This document shows positions 8,166 to 16,905 of a stretch of 35,383 bases of DNA, piece after piece. The DNA lies in NCBI GenBank assembly GCA_018698135.1, contig JABINZ010000221.1:1-35383 (forward strand). The letters are read 5' to 3'. Origin of the DNA: Bacteroidota bacterium. Lineage in GTDB: Bacteria; Bacteroidota; Bacteroidia; CAILMK01; JAAYUY01. The notes under the pieces are model-generated. The model worked only from the letters and a program-made list of their open reading frames with translations, ran no database searches and had not been told where the DNA came from. Made by a program: the position numbers and the translations under genes. How positions within the stretch are numbered: the stretch's first letter is position 1; each line of letters opens with the position of its first letter.

Positions 8166-9398
8166 TTACATGTTAATATAGGGCGATAACTTATTTTCTT
8201 GCCCTAGTTTTTTCCAAATTGCATTTACAGCAACTTCCCATTTCAGGGCAGATACGCCTTCACGCGATCCTATAATCCGATAAGGTTCATTTTTATAATA
8301 GATTTCAAGTCTTTCGTGAACTTGTGGATTAATCGCTTGTAAATCATTGAAATTGAATGTAATTTGCTTGCTATTTTCCTGAAAACACAGATCAATTCTG
8401 TCCATAAACAATTTTACATCTGCCTGACCAATAGATTGCAAATCAGCGTCTTCTTTTCCATAATAAATTTTTGATCCTTTGTCTTCAAACAAGCAATCCT
8501 GATATCCAATTTCAAACTTCTTTTGTATGTCCTCTAAAAGATACTTTTCTTGCCAGTAATACCAATCTCGAATATTATCAAAATGGAGCTTTCCTGTACT
8601 GATTCTTTCAAAGAAACCATAGTCGTTAATGTGTATATCGTAATTGCAATTGCAGCATGTGAAACTATTCCCACCCACTCTGAACGGATCAATAGCATGA
8701 CAATCAGGACAAAGATATAAGGCGTGATTAATATGCTCTGCCTTACGATCTAAATGAATTATGTTTTTGTTTTTCTTTTGATAGGCTACTTCATCATGTT
8801 TTAAGGTGTTTTGTAATCGAGCAAATATTTCTTCTTCCGATAATTTGTGAACTTCTTCTTTATTTAGTAGCAATATGTATTCTACTTCAACTTTCGTTTT
8901 TCTAATTTTCTTCGACCATCTGGGATTGAATAAATTCATTCCTTTTAAGATGGAAACTACTACAGGAACATCTAACAGCTTTATTAATTTGACAATGGAT
9001 TTGTCCATTTTAAAACTTGAACCAGCCCAGTTCCGAACCGCCTCAGGAAAAATACCCACATTCTCACCTTGTTGAATGACTGAAATAATATCACGGATAA
9101 CCTGGGTATCACGCATATTTTTCTTCTTCGCAATGGTACCAAGGCGAGTGAGAAAGAAATTCGTTGTTTTGTGACGAAATGCAGCATCAGAAGATACAAA
9201 ATGAGTGAACTTTGGCAAGAAATGACCTGCAATAAAAGGATCCCAAAAACCAACATGATTGCTCAAAAGCAAATAAGGTGATTTAAGCTTTTTGACCTCA
9301 GAGGGTAATTTCTTTTTGATACGATAGTAAAGAATGAATAAGGAAAATACAAGGTACGTAAGAAATCGAATGTAATATTTTGTCGGATAGGATTTCAT
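8166..9398 (-). CDS. Lysophospholipid acyltransferase (PlsC-like) with C-terminal zinc ribbon
   Basis: A 410-residue protein. Residues 10-25 form one membrane segment. Residues about 40-190 are a PlsC-type acyltransferase with catalytic NHVGFWD (His48, Asp53) and the phosphate-binding GIFPEA (115-120). This family transfers an acyl chain to lysophosphatidate or a related lipid at the inner membrane. After it comes a second part not found in ordinary PlsC: CPDC (230/233) and CCNC (248/251), a zinc-ribbon-like element. About 150 residues without a recognised domain follow. It starts three bases after the LRR gene stops, so the two form an operon. It converges on the PepSY gene with 13 bases between stops. 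Confidence 0.85.
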   Translation of the reverse strand: MKSYPTKYYIRFLTYLVFSLFILYYRIKKKLPSEVKKLKSPYLLLSNHVGFWDPFIAGHFLPKFTHFVSSDAAFRHKTTNFFLTRLGTIAKKKNMRDTQVIRDIISVIQQGENVGIFPEAVRNWAGSSFKMDKSIVKLIKLLDVPVVVSILKGMNLFNPRWSKKIRKTKVEVEYILLLNKEEVHKLSEEEIFARLQNTLKHDEVAYQKKNKNIIHLDRKAEHINHALYLCPDCHAIDPFRVGGNSFTCCNCNYDIHINDYGFFERISTGKLHFDNIRDWYYWQEKYLLEDIQKKFEIGYQDCLFEDKGSKIYYGKEDADLQSIGQADVKLFMDRIDLCFQENSKQITFNFNDLQAINPQVHERLEIYYKNEPYRIIGSREGVSALKWEVAVNAIWKKLGQENKLSPYINM

Positions 9399-9401
9399 AT
9401 C

Positions 9402-10070
9402 CTAAAAAATAATTTTCGTATTGGGTAAGAGGGTTATGAGATTCTTTCTTTCTGCTTCGTTAATTGGATTGAATTGTAGATGCAATTCTTTAAGGTTTTG
9501 CATTTTAACAATACTTTCAGGAAGTGTTTTGATATTGTTTTCAGCCAGCATCAATATTTCTAATTGATCCAATCGACTAAGAATACTTAAAACCTGACGA
9601 GTATTGATGTTTTTATTATAGGATAAATTGATTTGTTTTAAATTCTTAAGCCGTGCAATATCTCTTGGGAGTTGCTTTAGCTGATTATCACTTAAGTCAA
9701 TATTCTCCAATAACTTAAGCTTCACAATCACAGGCATTGCTTTGTTGATGTTTAAATTTCGACTATAGGATAAGCCCAGATATTGTAGCTTTTTAAGTCT
9801 TCCAAGCTCACGAGGTAGTACCTTAAATTTGTTAGAACCCAATTCAAGTATTTGCAAATTCTTAAATTTCCCAATTTCTCTTGGAAGTTCTGAAAGTTTA
9901 CTACGCTTGAGGTTTAGTTTGTGAACTTTTAAAGGCTTGTCAATGGCATCTTTCCAATTCCTATATTCTTTGGCTTTTGCAAGCTCTTTTGGAGATAGAA
10001 TATTCTGGGAATAAATAGGATTATAACAAAGAACAAACACCAGTAATAATGGTAGTAACTTAATTCTCAT
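9402..10070 (-). CDS. Exported leucine-rich-repeat protein
   Basis: A 222-residue protein with signal peptide MRIKLLPLLLVFVLCYNPIYSQ. The ATG at 10070 is preferred over an in-frame GTG five codons upstream. The mature part consists of leucine-rich repeats of about 23 residues on the pattern LPxxIxxLKxLxxLxLSxNx, for example LSELPREIGKFKNLQILEL, LKQLPRDIARLKNLKQINL and IKTLPESIVKMQNLKELHL. Such repeats usually bind proteins. The gene sits three bases before the acyltransferase gene. No enzymatic domain is visible. The location is extracytoplasmic by signal peptide; whether it is periplasmic or on the surface cannot be told. Confidence 0.85.
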   Translation of the reverse strand: MRIKLLPLLLVFVLCYNPIYSQNILSPKELAKAKEYRNWKDAIDKPLKVHKLNLKRSKLSELPREIGKFKNLQILELGSNKFKVLPRELGRLKKLQYLGLSYSRNLNINKAMPVIVKLKLLENIDLSDNQLKQLPRDIARLKNLKQINLSYNKNINTRQVLSILSRLDQLEILMLAENNIKTLPESIVKMQNLKELHLQFNPINEAERKNLITLLPNTKIIF

Positions 10071-10161
10071 GATAAGAAGATTCACGTCTGCTGAACGAAT
10101 TATTAAGAAAGGATAAAAATAGAATTAATGGGTGAATCAGCCTAAAAAAAGCGTGTGAAAT

Positions 10162-10293
10162 TTACATCATTAAAGGTAGCTTGGCTTTGCTGTACATGCT
10201 AATGAACAAAGCTAGAAGACTAACAAAGACCATTATTGTTTTCTGGTCGATGCCCAATTTCTTCAAAAGTGTGATAAGAATTAATGTGATCAA
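10162..10293 (-). CDS. Possible small hydrophobic ORF (weak)
   Basis: The gap between the LRR and asparaginase genes contains a minus-strand frame of 43 residues from a TTG at 10293. An internal ATG at 10233 would give 23 residues. It encodes LITLILITLLKKLGI and MVFVSLLALFISMY, that is, two hydrophobic stretches with a charged break. I see no promoter box or ATG in the right place. It could be a small membrane peptide, a gene remnant or chance in AT-rich DNA. Confidence 0.15.
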   Translation of the reverse strand: MITLILITLLKKLGIDQKTIMVFVSLLALFISMYSKAKLPLMM

Positions 10294-10340
10294 TTCAGTA
10301 AATTTTAATTTTTTGCTCTATTTTAAAACGCGCTAAATAT

Positions 10341-10358
10341 ACAATTATTATCAATTGT
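10341..10358 (-). terminator. Weak hairpin after the rsfS-ftsH-asparaginase operon
   Basis: ACAATT and AATTGT (10341-10346 and 10353-10358) are separated by six bases, just downstream of the asparaginase stop. The stem is AT-only apart from one pair and the following tract is only ATATTTA, so termination here is a weak suggestion. Confidence 0.25.
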
Positions 10359-10361
10359 GTG

Positions 10362-10856
10362 TTAAAAATTATTTAGCTCCTCAAATTCCCCTTTTTGTCT
10401 GTTTTTCTGTACGTTATCATGTGCAAAATATCGGCCATTCATGGATATATATACTCCCTTAGGAAGACATTGAACAAATGCCAAAGAGCTGCCTAAATTA
10501 AAAAGGCCGTCTGAACTTCCAAATTTATAAGGGATCATGGCTCCGGTTAGCACAATGGTCTTTTCTAATTTAGCCTGAGCGAGGAAATTGGCCGTTTCAA
10601 CCATGGAATCGGTACCGTGTGTAATGACAATTTTATCTTCTGGTGTTTTTCTGCAGTTGGTAAGTATGATTTCCCTGTCAGATTCATCCATCTCTAAACT
10701 ATCAATCATCATTAGGGTTCTTATCTGCACATCTACTTTCGATCTACCTAATTCTAGCATTTCCTTTAAATGACTATCCTTGAAATACAAGGTTCCATTC
10801 AATTCGTTGTATTCTTTATCGAAAGTACCACCTGTTATGAATAAGCGAATACTCAT
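10362..10856 (-). CDS. Short asparaginase-domain protein (N-terminal domain only)
   Basis: A 164-residue protein matching only the N-terminal domain of type I/II L-asparaginases. It has TGGTFDK (residues 8-14, nucleophile Thr), THGTDSM (79-85, the Thr-Asp pair) and TGAM with the following YKFGSSDG. True asparaginases are about 330 residues and need the C-terminal domain for dimer assembly. Stand-alone half proteins of this size are known as a separate family, so this is not necessarily a truncation. It starts three bases after the ftsH stop and is probably the last gene of the rsfS-ftsH transcript. The substrate is unproven. Confidence 0.82.
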   Translation of the reverse strand: MSIRLFITGGTFDKEYNELNGTLYFKDSHLKEMLELGRSKVDVQIRTLMMIDSLEMDESDREIILTNCRKTPEDKIVITHGTDSMVETANFLAQAKLEKTIVLTGAMIPYKFGSSDGLFNLGSSLAFVQCLPKGVYISMNGRYFAHDNVQKNRQKGEFEELNNF

Positions 10857-10859
10857 GAA

Positions 10860-12947
10860 TTATTCTGTTTTATCTTCTGATTCAGCAGTTTCAGTAGTTT
10901 CTTCCTTGTTTTCTTCAACAACAACTTCTTCCTGAATTTCCTCTGCTTTCGCTTCTTCTTCTTCTAAATATTCAGCAGTTTCTGCATTTGATCTGTTCTT
11001 TGCTTCTGCTTCTGCTTCTGTTTCAAAAGGTCTACTGCCAATAAGCTTCTCAATATCGCTTTGGAAAATTGTTTCTTTTTCAAGTAAAACATTGGCGATT
11101 TTTTCAAAGGCTTCAACTTTCTCTTTTAACAATGCAAGTGATCTTTGATAGCTTGTTTCAATGATCTTACGTACTTCTTCGTCAATAGTTTCAGCAGTTT
11201 TATCACTATAAGGTTTTTGGAAACTATACTCTTTCTGTGGATCATGGAAAGAAACATGTCCGAGTTTATCGTTCATTCCATAAATCGTAACCATGTCGTA
11301 TGACATTTTTGTTACCCTTTCCAAATCGTTTTGTGCTCCGGTTGAGATTCTTCCGAATTTTAATTCTTCAGCAGCTCTTCCGCCAAGCGACATGCACATG
11401 GTATCCAGAATTTGCTCTGTTGTATACAGATATTGTTCTTTTGGAAGATACTGAGCATAACCCAATGCAGCATAACCTCTTGGGACTATAGATACTTTTA
11501 ATAATGGGGATGTGTGCTCGAGATACCAGCCAATAATTGCATGACCTGCTTCATGATAAGCAACAATTTTCTTTTCTTCAGGAGAAATGATTTTGGTTTT
11601 CTTTTCCAATCCTCCAATTACACGATCGATGGCATCCTGAAAATCCTGCATTGAAACAATGTCTTTATTTTTACGAGCAGCAATTAGGGCCGCTTCATTA
11701 CAAACATTGGCAATTTCAGCACCAGCAAATCCGGGTGTTTGTTCAGCAAGGCGTTCCGATTTAACATTGGTATGCAGTTTTGTTAATGGTTTCAAATGCA
11801 CATTAAAAATCTGGATACGACCTTTTAAATCTGGTCGATCGATGGAAATCTGTCTGTCGAATCGTCCTGGTCTTAATAGGGCAGAATCCAATACATCTGG
11901 TCGGTTGGTTGCTGCTAGTATGATAATACCTGAATTAGATGAGAATCCATCCATTTCTGCCAACAGCTGATTTAAGGTGCTTTCTCTTTCATCATTACCG
12001 CCTGGAGCAATTGTCTTACCTCGTGCTCGACCAATGGCATCAATTTCATCAATAAATATAATGCATGGGGCTTTAGCTTTGGCTTGGTTAAATAAGTCTC
12101 GTACACGAGATGCTCCAACACCAACAAACATTTCAACAAAATCAGAACCTGAAAGTGAATAGAATGGAACGCTGGCTTCGCCTGCAACGGCTTTTGCCAA
12201 AAGAGTTTTACCTGTGCCTGGAGGGCCTACCAATAATGCACCTTTTGGAATTTTACCGCCTAAATCTGTATATTTTTTTGGGTTTTTGAGGAAATCAACA
12301 ATTTCAACAACTTCCACTTTTGCTTCTTCCAAACCTGCAACATCTTTAAAGGTAACGTTTACTTTGGTATCTTTATCAAATAATGTTGCTTTGCTTTTAC
12401 CAATATTGAAAATCTGACTTCCGCCTGCTCCACCACCCTGGAACCTTTTCATAATAAATATCCAAAGTAGAACCATTAATCCAATGGGGATAATCCAGCT
12501 AAACACTTCACGTCCCCAGTTTTCCTTATTCTTATAATAAATTGGAATTTTATCAAGGGTGTATTCTTTTTCTAAATTTTGAACATCAATTTGAAATTCT
12601 TTGGAATCGGGCACATTAAATTTATAATGTGGTCCTTCAGCGCTTTTTCTGATAGCCTTCTCATTGAGTTTGTCATGTCGTTCGCTTTCTAAAGCATCTT
12701 TTTTAATGTAAACCAGTACTTCCTGATTGTTGATGACTTCAAATTTTTCAACGTCTTTATTAATAATCATTTCTTCCACCTGCACCCAATAGGTGTCTTT
12801 TGTGAAATCACTTGGGAAAAAATAAGTACCAAACAAAAGCAAGGCAATCACTGCATAAATCCAATAAAAATTAAACTTCTTAGGGTTTTTTTTGTCCGGA
12901 TTTGTAGGATTAACTTTCTTTTCTGGACTTTCTTGTTTATTTGTCAT
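10860..12947 (-). CDS. ftsH: ATP-dependent zinc metalloprotease FtsH
   Basis: A 695-residue inner-membrane AAA+ protease that degrades misassembled membrane proteins and short-lived cytoplasmic regulators as a hexamer. TM1 is at about 28-44 and TM2 at about 149-167, with a periplasmic domain between. Walker A is GPPGTGKT (241-248), Walker B IIFIDEID (296-303), and the second region of homology contains [19 protein letters not shown]. The zinc site is HEAGH (465-469). The C-terminal about 50 residues are a Glu-rich tail. It lies five bases after rsfS and three before the asparaginase-domain gene. Confidence 0.97.
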   Translation of the reverse strand: MTNKQESPEKKVNPTNPDKKNPKKFNFYWIYAVIALLLFGTYFFPSDFTKDTYWVQVEEMIINKDVEKFEVINNQEVLVYIKKDALESERHDKLNEKAIRKSAEGPHYKFNVPDSKEFQIDVQNLEKEYTLDKIPIYYKNKENWGREVFSWIIPIGLMVLLWIFIMKRFQGGGAGGSQIFNIGKSKATLFDKDTKVNVTFKDVAGLEEAKVEVVEIVDFLKNPKKYTDLGGKIPKGALLVGPPGTGKTLLAKAVAGEASVPFYSLSGSDFVEMFVGVGASRVRDLFNQAKAKAPCIIFIDEIDAIGRARGKTIAPGGNDERESTLNQLLAEMDGFSSNSGIIILAATNRPDVLDSALLRPGRFDRQISIDRPDLKGRIQIFNVHLKPLTKLHTNVKSERLAEQTPGFAGAEIANVCNEAALIAARKNKDIVSMQDFQDAIDRVIGGLEKKTKIISPEEKKIVAYHEAGHAIIGWYLEHTSPLLKVSIVPRGYAALGYAQYLPKEQYLYTTEQILDTMCMSLGGRAAEELKFGRISTGAQNDLERVTKMSYDMVTIYGMNDKLGHVSFHDPQKEYSFQKPYSDKTAETIDEEVRKIIETSYQRSLALLKEKVEAFEKIANVLLEKETIFQSDIEKLIGSRPFETEAEAEAKNRSNAETAEYLEEEEAKAEEIQEEVVVEENKEETTETAESEDKTE

Positions 12948-12952
12948 AAGAT

Positions 12953-13339
12953 TTATATGATAATATTCTCAGATGCATGAACTTCAATTTCGCCATCACC
13001 CCATAATTTTTCAAGGGCAAAAAATTCTCTCTTTTCTTCGCTGAAAACGTGTACAATAATGTCGAAATAGTCGAGCAATATCCATTCCTTATTTGTATAG
13101 CCTTCTTTATGCTTTACTTTCTCACCAGTAGTTTTGAATACTTCTTCTTCAACGTTTTCTGCTATGGCTTCCACTTGTCGATTTGATGTACCGTGGCAAA
13201 CAATAAACAGATCGGCTAAACTGTTGTTTCCTTTTCGCAGGTCAATGCTTGTAATATTACTTGCCTTCTTGTCAAGCATACCCTTTATTATCGATTTTTT
13301 TAGAATTTCTAAATCCTGTTCATTTACTTTACTAATCAT
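12953..13339 (-). CDS. rsfS: Ribosome silencing factor RsfS
   Basis: A 128-residue RsfS/DUF143 protein. Family members bind ribosomal protein L14 and block joining of the subunits when nutrients are short. Diagnostic stretches are ADLFIVCHGTSNRQVEAIAE, EWILLDYFDIIVHVF and the ending FYALEKLWGD type (here FFALEKLWGD). An exact TAnnTTTG box lies 28 bases upstream (13367-13374). ftsH follows five bases downstream, the usual Bacteroidota arrangement. Confidence 0.94.
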   Translation of the reverse strand: MISKVNEQDLEILKKSIIKGMLDKKASNITSIDLRKGNNSLADLFIVCHGTSNRQVEAIAENVEEEVFKTTGEKVKHKEGYTNKEWILLDYFDIIVHVFSEEKREFFALEKLWGDGEIEVHASENIII

Positions 13340-13366
13340 TCACAATAGTTTAGCGTTATTTTGATG

Positions 13367-13374
13367 CAAAAGTA
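13367..13374 (-). promoter_or_regulatory. -7 promoter element (TACTTTTG) of the rsfS-ftsH operon
   Basis: The minus strand reads TACTTTTG, matching TAnnTTTG exactly, with 27 bases to the rsfS ATG. No convincing -33 element is visible. Confidence 0.6.
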
Positions 13375-13496
13375 TTGATTTCCTTATTAATATATTTAAT
13401 CGATAAGATGCAATACTTGTGGATAATTGACTATCAAATAAGAAGACAAAAAGAAAGATGCAGAGAAAAGATGACAAAAAGACAGCATTTGATTGA

Positions 13497-14513
13497 TCAA
13501 CCGTATCTTTTAATAAATTCTTCCGCTAAATCAACCAATTCTGTATTACCTATAAATAGGGGTGTTCGCTGATGAAGATCATTTGGTTGTATGTCTAAAA
13601 TGTTGATGCCTTGTCCATCAGTTGCTTTACCATTTGCTTGCTCAATTAAAAAAGCCATTGGATTATTTTCATAAATCAATCGCAATTTGCCTTCAGGAGC
13701 TTTTACTGATCCTGGATATATAAATATCCCTCCTTTTAATAAATTACGGTGAATATCAGCAACGAGTGTCCCAATATAGCGAGCTGAAAATTTCCCCATT
13801 TCATCCGTAGCATCACTTTTTAAATAGTTAATGTATTTCTTTAATCCTTCCGAGAAGTCTGAAAAATTAGCTTCGTTTAATGAATAAATATTGCCTTTTT
13901 CAGGTAATGTTATTTTTGGGTGAGACAAACAGAACTCTCCAATGGATGGATCAAGGGTAAAACCATTAACACCATTTCCGGTTGTATAAACCAACATGGT
14001 TGATGATCCATAAATTACATAACCAGCTGCCACTATATTTCTGCCTTTTTGCAAACAATCTTCTTGTTTACCACTTCCCTCACCATCTGATACTCTTCTG
14101 TAAATACCGAAAATGGTTCCAATAGAAGCATTCACATCAATATTTGACGAACCATCTAATGGATCGAAAACAACAACATATTTAGCAGGTTGGACATTAT
14201 TCTGTGTAGGAACTTCGACTATATCCTCGTTCTCCTCAGATGCAATTACACAGCAATCTTCTCCAGAGCTTAAAGCAATAATAAGCATTTCGTTGGCATA
14301 CACATCCAGCTTTTTCACTTCTTCGCCCTGAACATTAATTTCATTTGCTGAACCAAGTATATTTACAAGGCCTGCTTTATTTACCTCTCTATTAATAATC
14401 TTAACGGCTGTTGCGATATCACTCAGCAAGCTTGAAAGCTCACCTTTTGCATATTCGAAGTCTGACTGACGTTCTACGATAAACTGATTTAGTGTTTTAA
14501 CCTCTCGAAGCAT
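13497..14513 (-). CDS. fbp: Class I fructose-1,6-bisphosphatase
   Basis: A 338-residue cytoplasmic gluconeogenic enzyme that hydrolyses fructose 1,6-bisphosphate to fructose 6-phosphate. The class I signature is present: the metal site ASEENED, then DPLDGSSNIDVNASIGTIFG with the metal- and phosphate-binding residues. Further family segments are YIGTLVADIHRNLLKGGIFIYP and GKLRLIYENNPMAFLIEQA. The length is normal. It is divergent from the aspartate kinase gene, with 90 bases between starts. A 7-of-8 match to TAnnTTTG (GATATTTG, 14537-14544) lies 23 bases upstream. Confidence 0.95.
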   Translation of the reverse strand: MLREVKTLNQFIVERQSDFEYAKGELSSLLSDIATAVKIINREVNKAGLVNILGSANEINVQGEEVKKLDVYANEMLIIALSSGEDCCVIASEENEDIVEVPTQNNVQPAKYVVVFDPLDGSSNIDVNASIGTIFGIYRRVSDGEGSGKQEDCLQKGRNIVAAGYVIYGSSTMLVYTTGNGVNGFTLDPSIGEFCLSHPKITLPEKGNIYSLNEANFSDFSEGLKKYINYLKSDATDEMGKFSARYIGTLVADIHRNLLKGGIFIYPGSVKAPEGKLRLIYENNPMAFLIEQANGKATDGQGINILDIQPNDLHQRTPLFIGNTELVDLAEEFIKRYG

Positions 14514-14603
14514 TTTTCTTTTTTATTTTTGCACTACAAATATCTCTATTATTTTATCAATTTCGGTGAAATTGTAATTTTTTAAGCATAATACAAGAGG
14601 AGT

Positions 14604-15860
14604 ATGCAAGTATTTAAATTTGGGGGAGGAATAATTCAGGATGCACATGCAATTGAGAAATTACATTTAATCCTGCAGCAGTATCAAAATGAGAAAATAA
14701 TAGTTGTTTTATCTGCAATCAATAAAACAACGAATAGCTTAGAAAAGCTGATAAGTGAGTTTTTGCATGACAAAAAGCAGTTTTATGTTTCTTTGGAAAA
14801 AATAAAAAGTTTTCATTTAGAAGTGATTCAAGCACTGCGGTATACTGACGACCTTCCTATTAAACAAGAGGTCAACAGTTTGTTTGATGAAATATTGAAA
14901 ACATTTGTATCGAATGAAGATAAAGATTTTGATTTTTTATACGATCAAATTGTGTGCTATGGTGAATTGATTTCCAGTAAGTTAATAAGCGAATATTTGA
15001 ACCAAAAAGGTTTGGAAAACACCTGGTTTGATATCAGAGAATATTTAAAAACTTCGAACTTATTCAGAAATGCAGCAATTATTGAGACGCTTTCAAGAGA
15101 AAATGTAGTTGACTTTGTTGCTAGTAGTGAAGCGAATTTAATGATAACCCAAGGTTTCATAGGATCAACAATTGATGGTTTTTCAACTACTCTTGGAAGA
15201 GAAGGATCCGATTACACGGCTGCATTATTGGGTAATTATACGAAATCGGAACAAGTGGTTGTGTGGAAAGATGTGAAAGGAGTATACAATGCCGATCCTA
15301 AAAACTACCCTCATGCACTATTAATTCCTGAGCTTACTTATCAAGATGCACTCGAGCTTACCCAATTGGGAGCCAAAGTTTTACACCATAATTCAATTAC
15401 TCCCTTACAATCCTTAAATATACCCTTAGAGGTAAGGCAATTTGATTTAGCTGCAGAAAAGGGAAGTATAATACATGATTCGGCTGAACCAATTGCCCAT
15501 ATTCCTATTATCATTCATCGATTTCATAAATACCTTTTAAAAATACAGTCCAAAACAAATGAAGAATTATCGGATCCGGAAAAAGAGCAGATTTCCGATT
15601 GCATTCGTGACAATCATATGGTATTAAATTTTCAAGCCACTATCGATCAAGCTCAATATCTTTGTTTAAATAATTTTCCTGAATTGATATTGAAAGTAAT
15701 GGTGCAGTTAAGTAAATATTATCATATTGAAGTTTTCGATCAGGTATGTATGGTGAAAGTGAAAAATGCACAATCGGACATTATAGAGCAGTTAACCCAA
15801 GGAAAAGATTTGTTAATCAGTGATTTGCAGGATAATATTCAATATATTTTCTATTTGTAA
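14604..15860 (+). CDS. Aspartate kinase (monofunctional)
   Basis: A 418-residue amino-acid kinase that phosphorylates aspartate, the first step toward Lys, Met, Thr and diaminopimelate. Evidence: KFGG at residues 5-8, TQGFIGSTIDGFSTTLGRE followed by GSDYTAALL, KDVKGVYNADP, and the helix LTYQDALELTQLGAKVLH typical of aspartokinases. Oddities: the phosphate loop reads KFGGGI rather than KFGGTS or KFGGAS, and GREGSD replaces GRGGSD. Residues about 305-418 are ACT-like but divergent, so feedback control may differ from classical enzymes. A GAGGAG lies one base before the ATG, unusually close for a ribosome binding site. Confidence 0.87.
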   Translation: MQVFKFGGGIIQDAHAIEKLHLILQQYQNEKIIVVLSAINKTTNSLEKLISEFLHDKKQFYVSLEKIKSFHLEVIQALRYTDDLPIKQEVNSLFDEILKTFVSNEDKDFDFLYDQIVCYGELISSKLISEYLNQKGLENTWFDIREYLKTSNLFRNAAIIETLSRENVVDFVASSEANLMITQGFIGSTIDGFSTTLGREGSDYTAALLGNYTKSEQVVVWKDVKGVYNADPKNYPHALLIPELTYQDALELTQLGAKVLHHNSITPLQSLNIPLEVRQFDLAAEKGSIIHDSAEPIAHIPIIIHRFHKYLLKIQSKTNEELSDPEKEQISDCIRDNHMVLNFQATIDQAQYLCLNNFPELILKVMVQLSKYYHIEVFDQVCMVKVKNAQSDIIEQLTQGKDLLISDLQDNIQYIFYL

Positions 15861-15904
15861 CAAATCAATTTGTTATTTAGATCGTAATGTTTGAAAAATA
15901 ATCT

Positions 15905-15912
15905 TATTTTTG
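15905..15912 (+). promoter_or_regulatory. -7 promoter element (TATTTTTG) of the small Lys/Glu-rich gene
   Basis: An exact TAnnTTTG box, 16 bases before the ATG at 15929, with the commonly seen continuation TTTTTGCAC. It separates this gene from the aspartate kinase upstream. Confidence 0.6.
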
Positions 15913-15928
15913 CACAAAATTTTGAGAT

Positions 15929-16240
15929 ATGACTACGAATAGTTTGACTAGGAAAGGGATGAGATTAATGGACAGAATCGCCAAAAGAAAGACATTGCTT
16001 AAAAAGAGTACTGTTAAGGGATTTGTAAAACCTGAAAATTGGGGTCCTGAAGTAAAAGTTGAAAAAGCAGCAAAGGAAGTTGAGAAAGTTGAAGAGGCTG
16101 TTGCTGAAGTAGAAGAAACGATTAAAGAGGTAAAAGAAGAAATCGTTGAAGTAAAAGATGAACCTAAAAAGGAAGTGAAAAAAGCTAAAAAACCAGCTGC
16201 AAAAAAAGTAAATAAAGAAGCTGATTCAGATAAAAAGTAA
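15929..16240 (+). CDS. Small Lys/Glu/Val-rich protein, function unknown
   Basis: A 103-residue protein. Residues 1-43 are basic and not repetitive (MTTNSLTRKGMRLMDRIAKR, GFVKPENWGPEV). Residues about 44-83 are a charged Val/Glu/Lys segment, probably helical or coiled coil. Residues about 84-103 are a Lys/Ala/Pro tail (KKAKKPAAKK) like those of histone H1-like or nucleoid proteins. That resemblance is compositional only. There is no signal peptide or membrane segment. It has its own promoter box and a strong terminator, so it appears to be a single-gene transcript. I do not recognise the family. Confidence 0.75.
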   Translation: MTTNSLTRKGMRLMDRIAKRKTLLKKSTVKGFVKPENWGPEVKVEKAAKEVEKVEEAVAEVEETIKEVKEEIVEVKDEPKKEVKKAKKPAAKKVNKEADSDKK

Positions 16241-16258
16241 TTTAACAGATATATAAAG

Positions 16259-16289
16259 AACCCTGATGTTTTCATCGGGGTTTTTTTTT
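16259..16289 (+). terminator. Rho-independent terminator, probably bidirectional
   Basis: AACCCTGATG (16259-16268), loop TTTT, CATCGGGGTT (16273-16282): a 10-bp stem with one G-T pair, followed by T through 16289. On the minus strand the hairpin is followed by TTCTTTATAT, so it can also end the convergent DUF4294 gene, whose stop is at 16292. Confidence 0.9.
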
Positions 16290-16291
16290 GG

Positions 16292-16858
16292 CTATTCGTA
16301 ACCTAATAATCGAATGGCTGTTTCGATTTCTATTTCTTTGGCTGGATTATAACTTTCCTTCAAATTATAACCAAAAACTCTGGCTAATCCCTGCCAAAAT
16401 GCAGCAGTTAGGCCGCTTCGGTAATCATGAATTATGGTATAAGATGTTTTTCCTGTTTCTCTGTCAATAAGTTTAATGAGGAGTTTCCCTTGAGAAAAAG
16501 TCATTTTTCGAATATCATTTTCAAATTCGCTAATCAGTTGTTGCTCTTGTTCTTTGTAAAATTGTTTTCTTAATTTCTCATCCTGAATGCCCATTAAAGA
16601 TCTGTCAATAGCCAATAAACGTGCACTGGCTAGTTTTGCATAAGGCATGACAACACGCATATTTCGAACAAGTCTGCTATTACGTTTATACCATCTTCTC
16701 ATTTTAGATGACATCCGGGCACTCACATGAAATTCAGGGAGTTGAATGTATGCACATGTATCTCCATTGGAAATAATTGCGGGAAGTATTTTAAATTCTT
16801 GCCCTTTTACGACTGAACTTAAAATTAGAAATATGCTTATGAAAAGAATTCTTTGCAT
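16292..16858 (-). CDS. DUF4294 family exported protein
   Basis: A 188-residue protein with signal peptide MQRILFISIFLILSSVVKGQ. The rest resembles the Bacteroidota DUF4294 family. It has ISNGDTCAYIQLPEFHV, a central basic helix region (RRWYKRNSRLVRNMRVVMPY) and LIKLIDRETGKTSYTIIHDY near the end, then GLTAAFWQGLARVFGYNLK. The family is extracytoplasmic with no known activity. It ends against the terminator at 16259-16289. The barrel gene lies upstream on the same strand with a 47-base gap. Confidence 0.78.
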   Translation of the reverse strand: MQRILFISIFLILSSVVKGQEFKILPAIISNGDTCAYIQLPEFHVSARMSSKMRRWYKRNSRLVRNMRVVMPYAKLASARLLAIDRSLMGIQDEKLRKQFYKEQEQQLISEFENDIRKMTFSQGKLLIKLIDRETGKTSYTIIHDYRSGLTAAFWQGLARVFGYNLKESYNPAKEIEIETAIRLLGYE

Positions 16859-16905
16859 TCTTTTATAAAGTCAAAAGATATGCCATGACAGCCAAATGTT
16901 ATATG

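Noticed and set aside
11659-11970. Plus-strand frame of 103 codons opposite ftsH
   Set aside because: Shadow of the AAA+ domain coding sequence. The conserved FtsH motifs on the minus strand explain the region fully.
13375-13572. Plus-strand frame of 65 codons between rsfS and fbp
   Set aside because: It overlaps the conserved C-terminus of fructose-bisphosphatase and has no promoter box or recognisable protein features.
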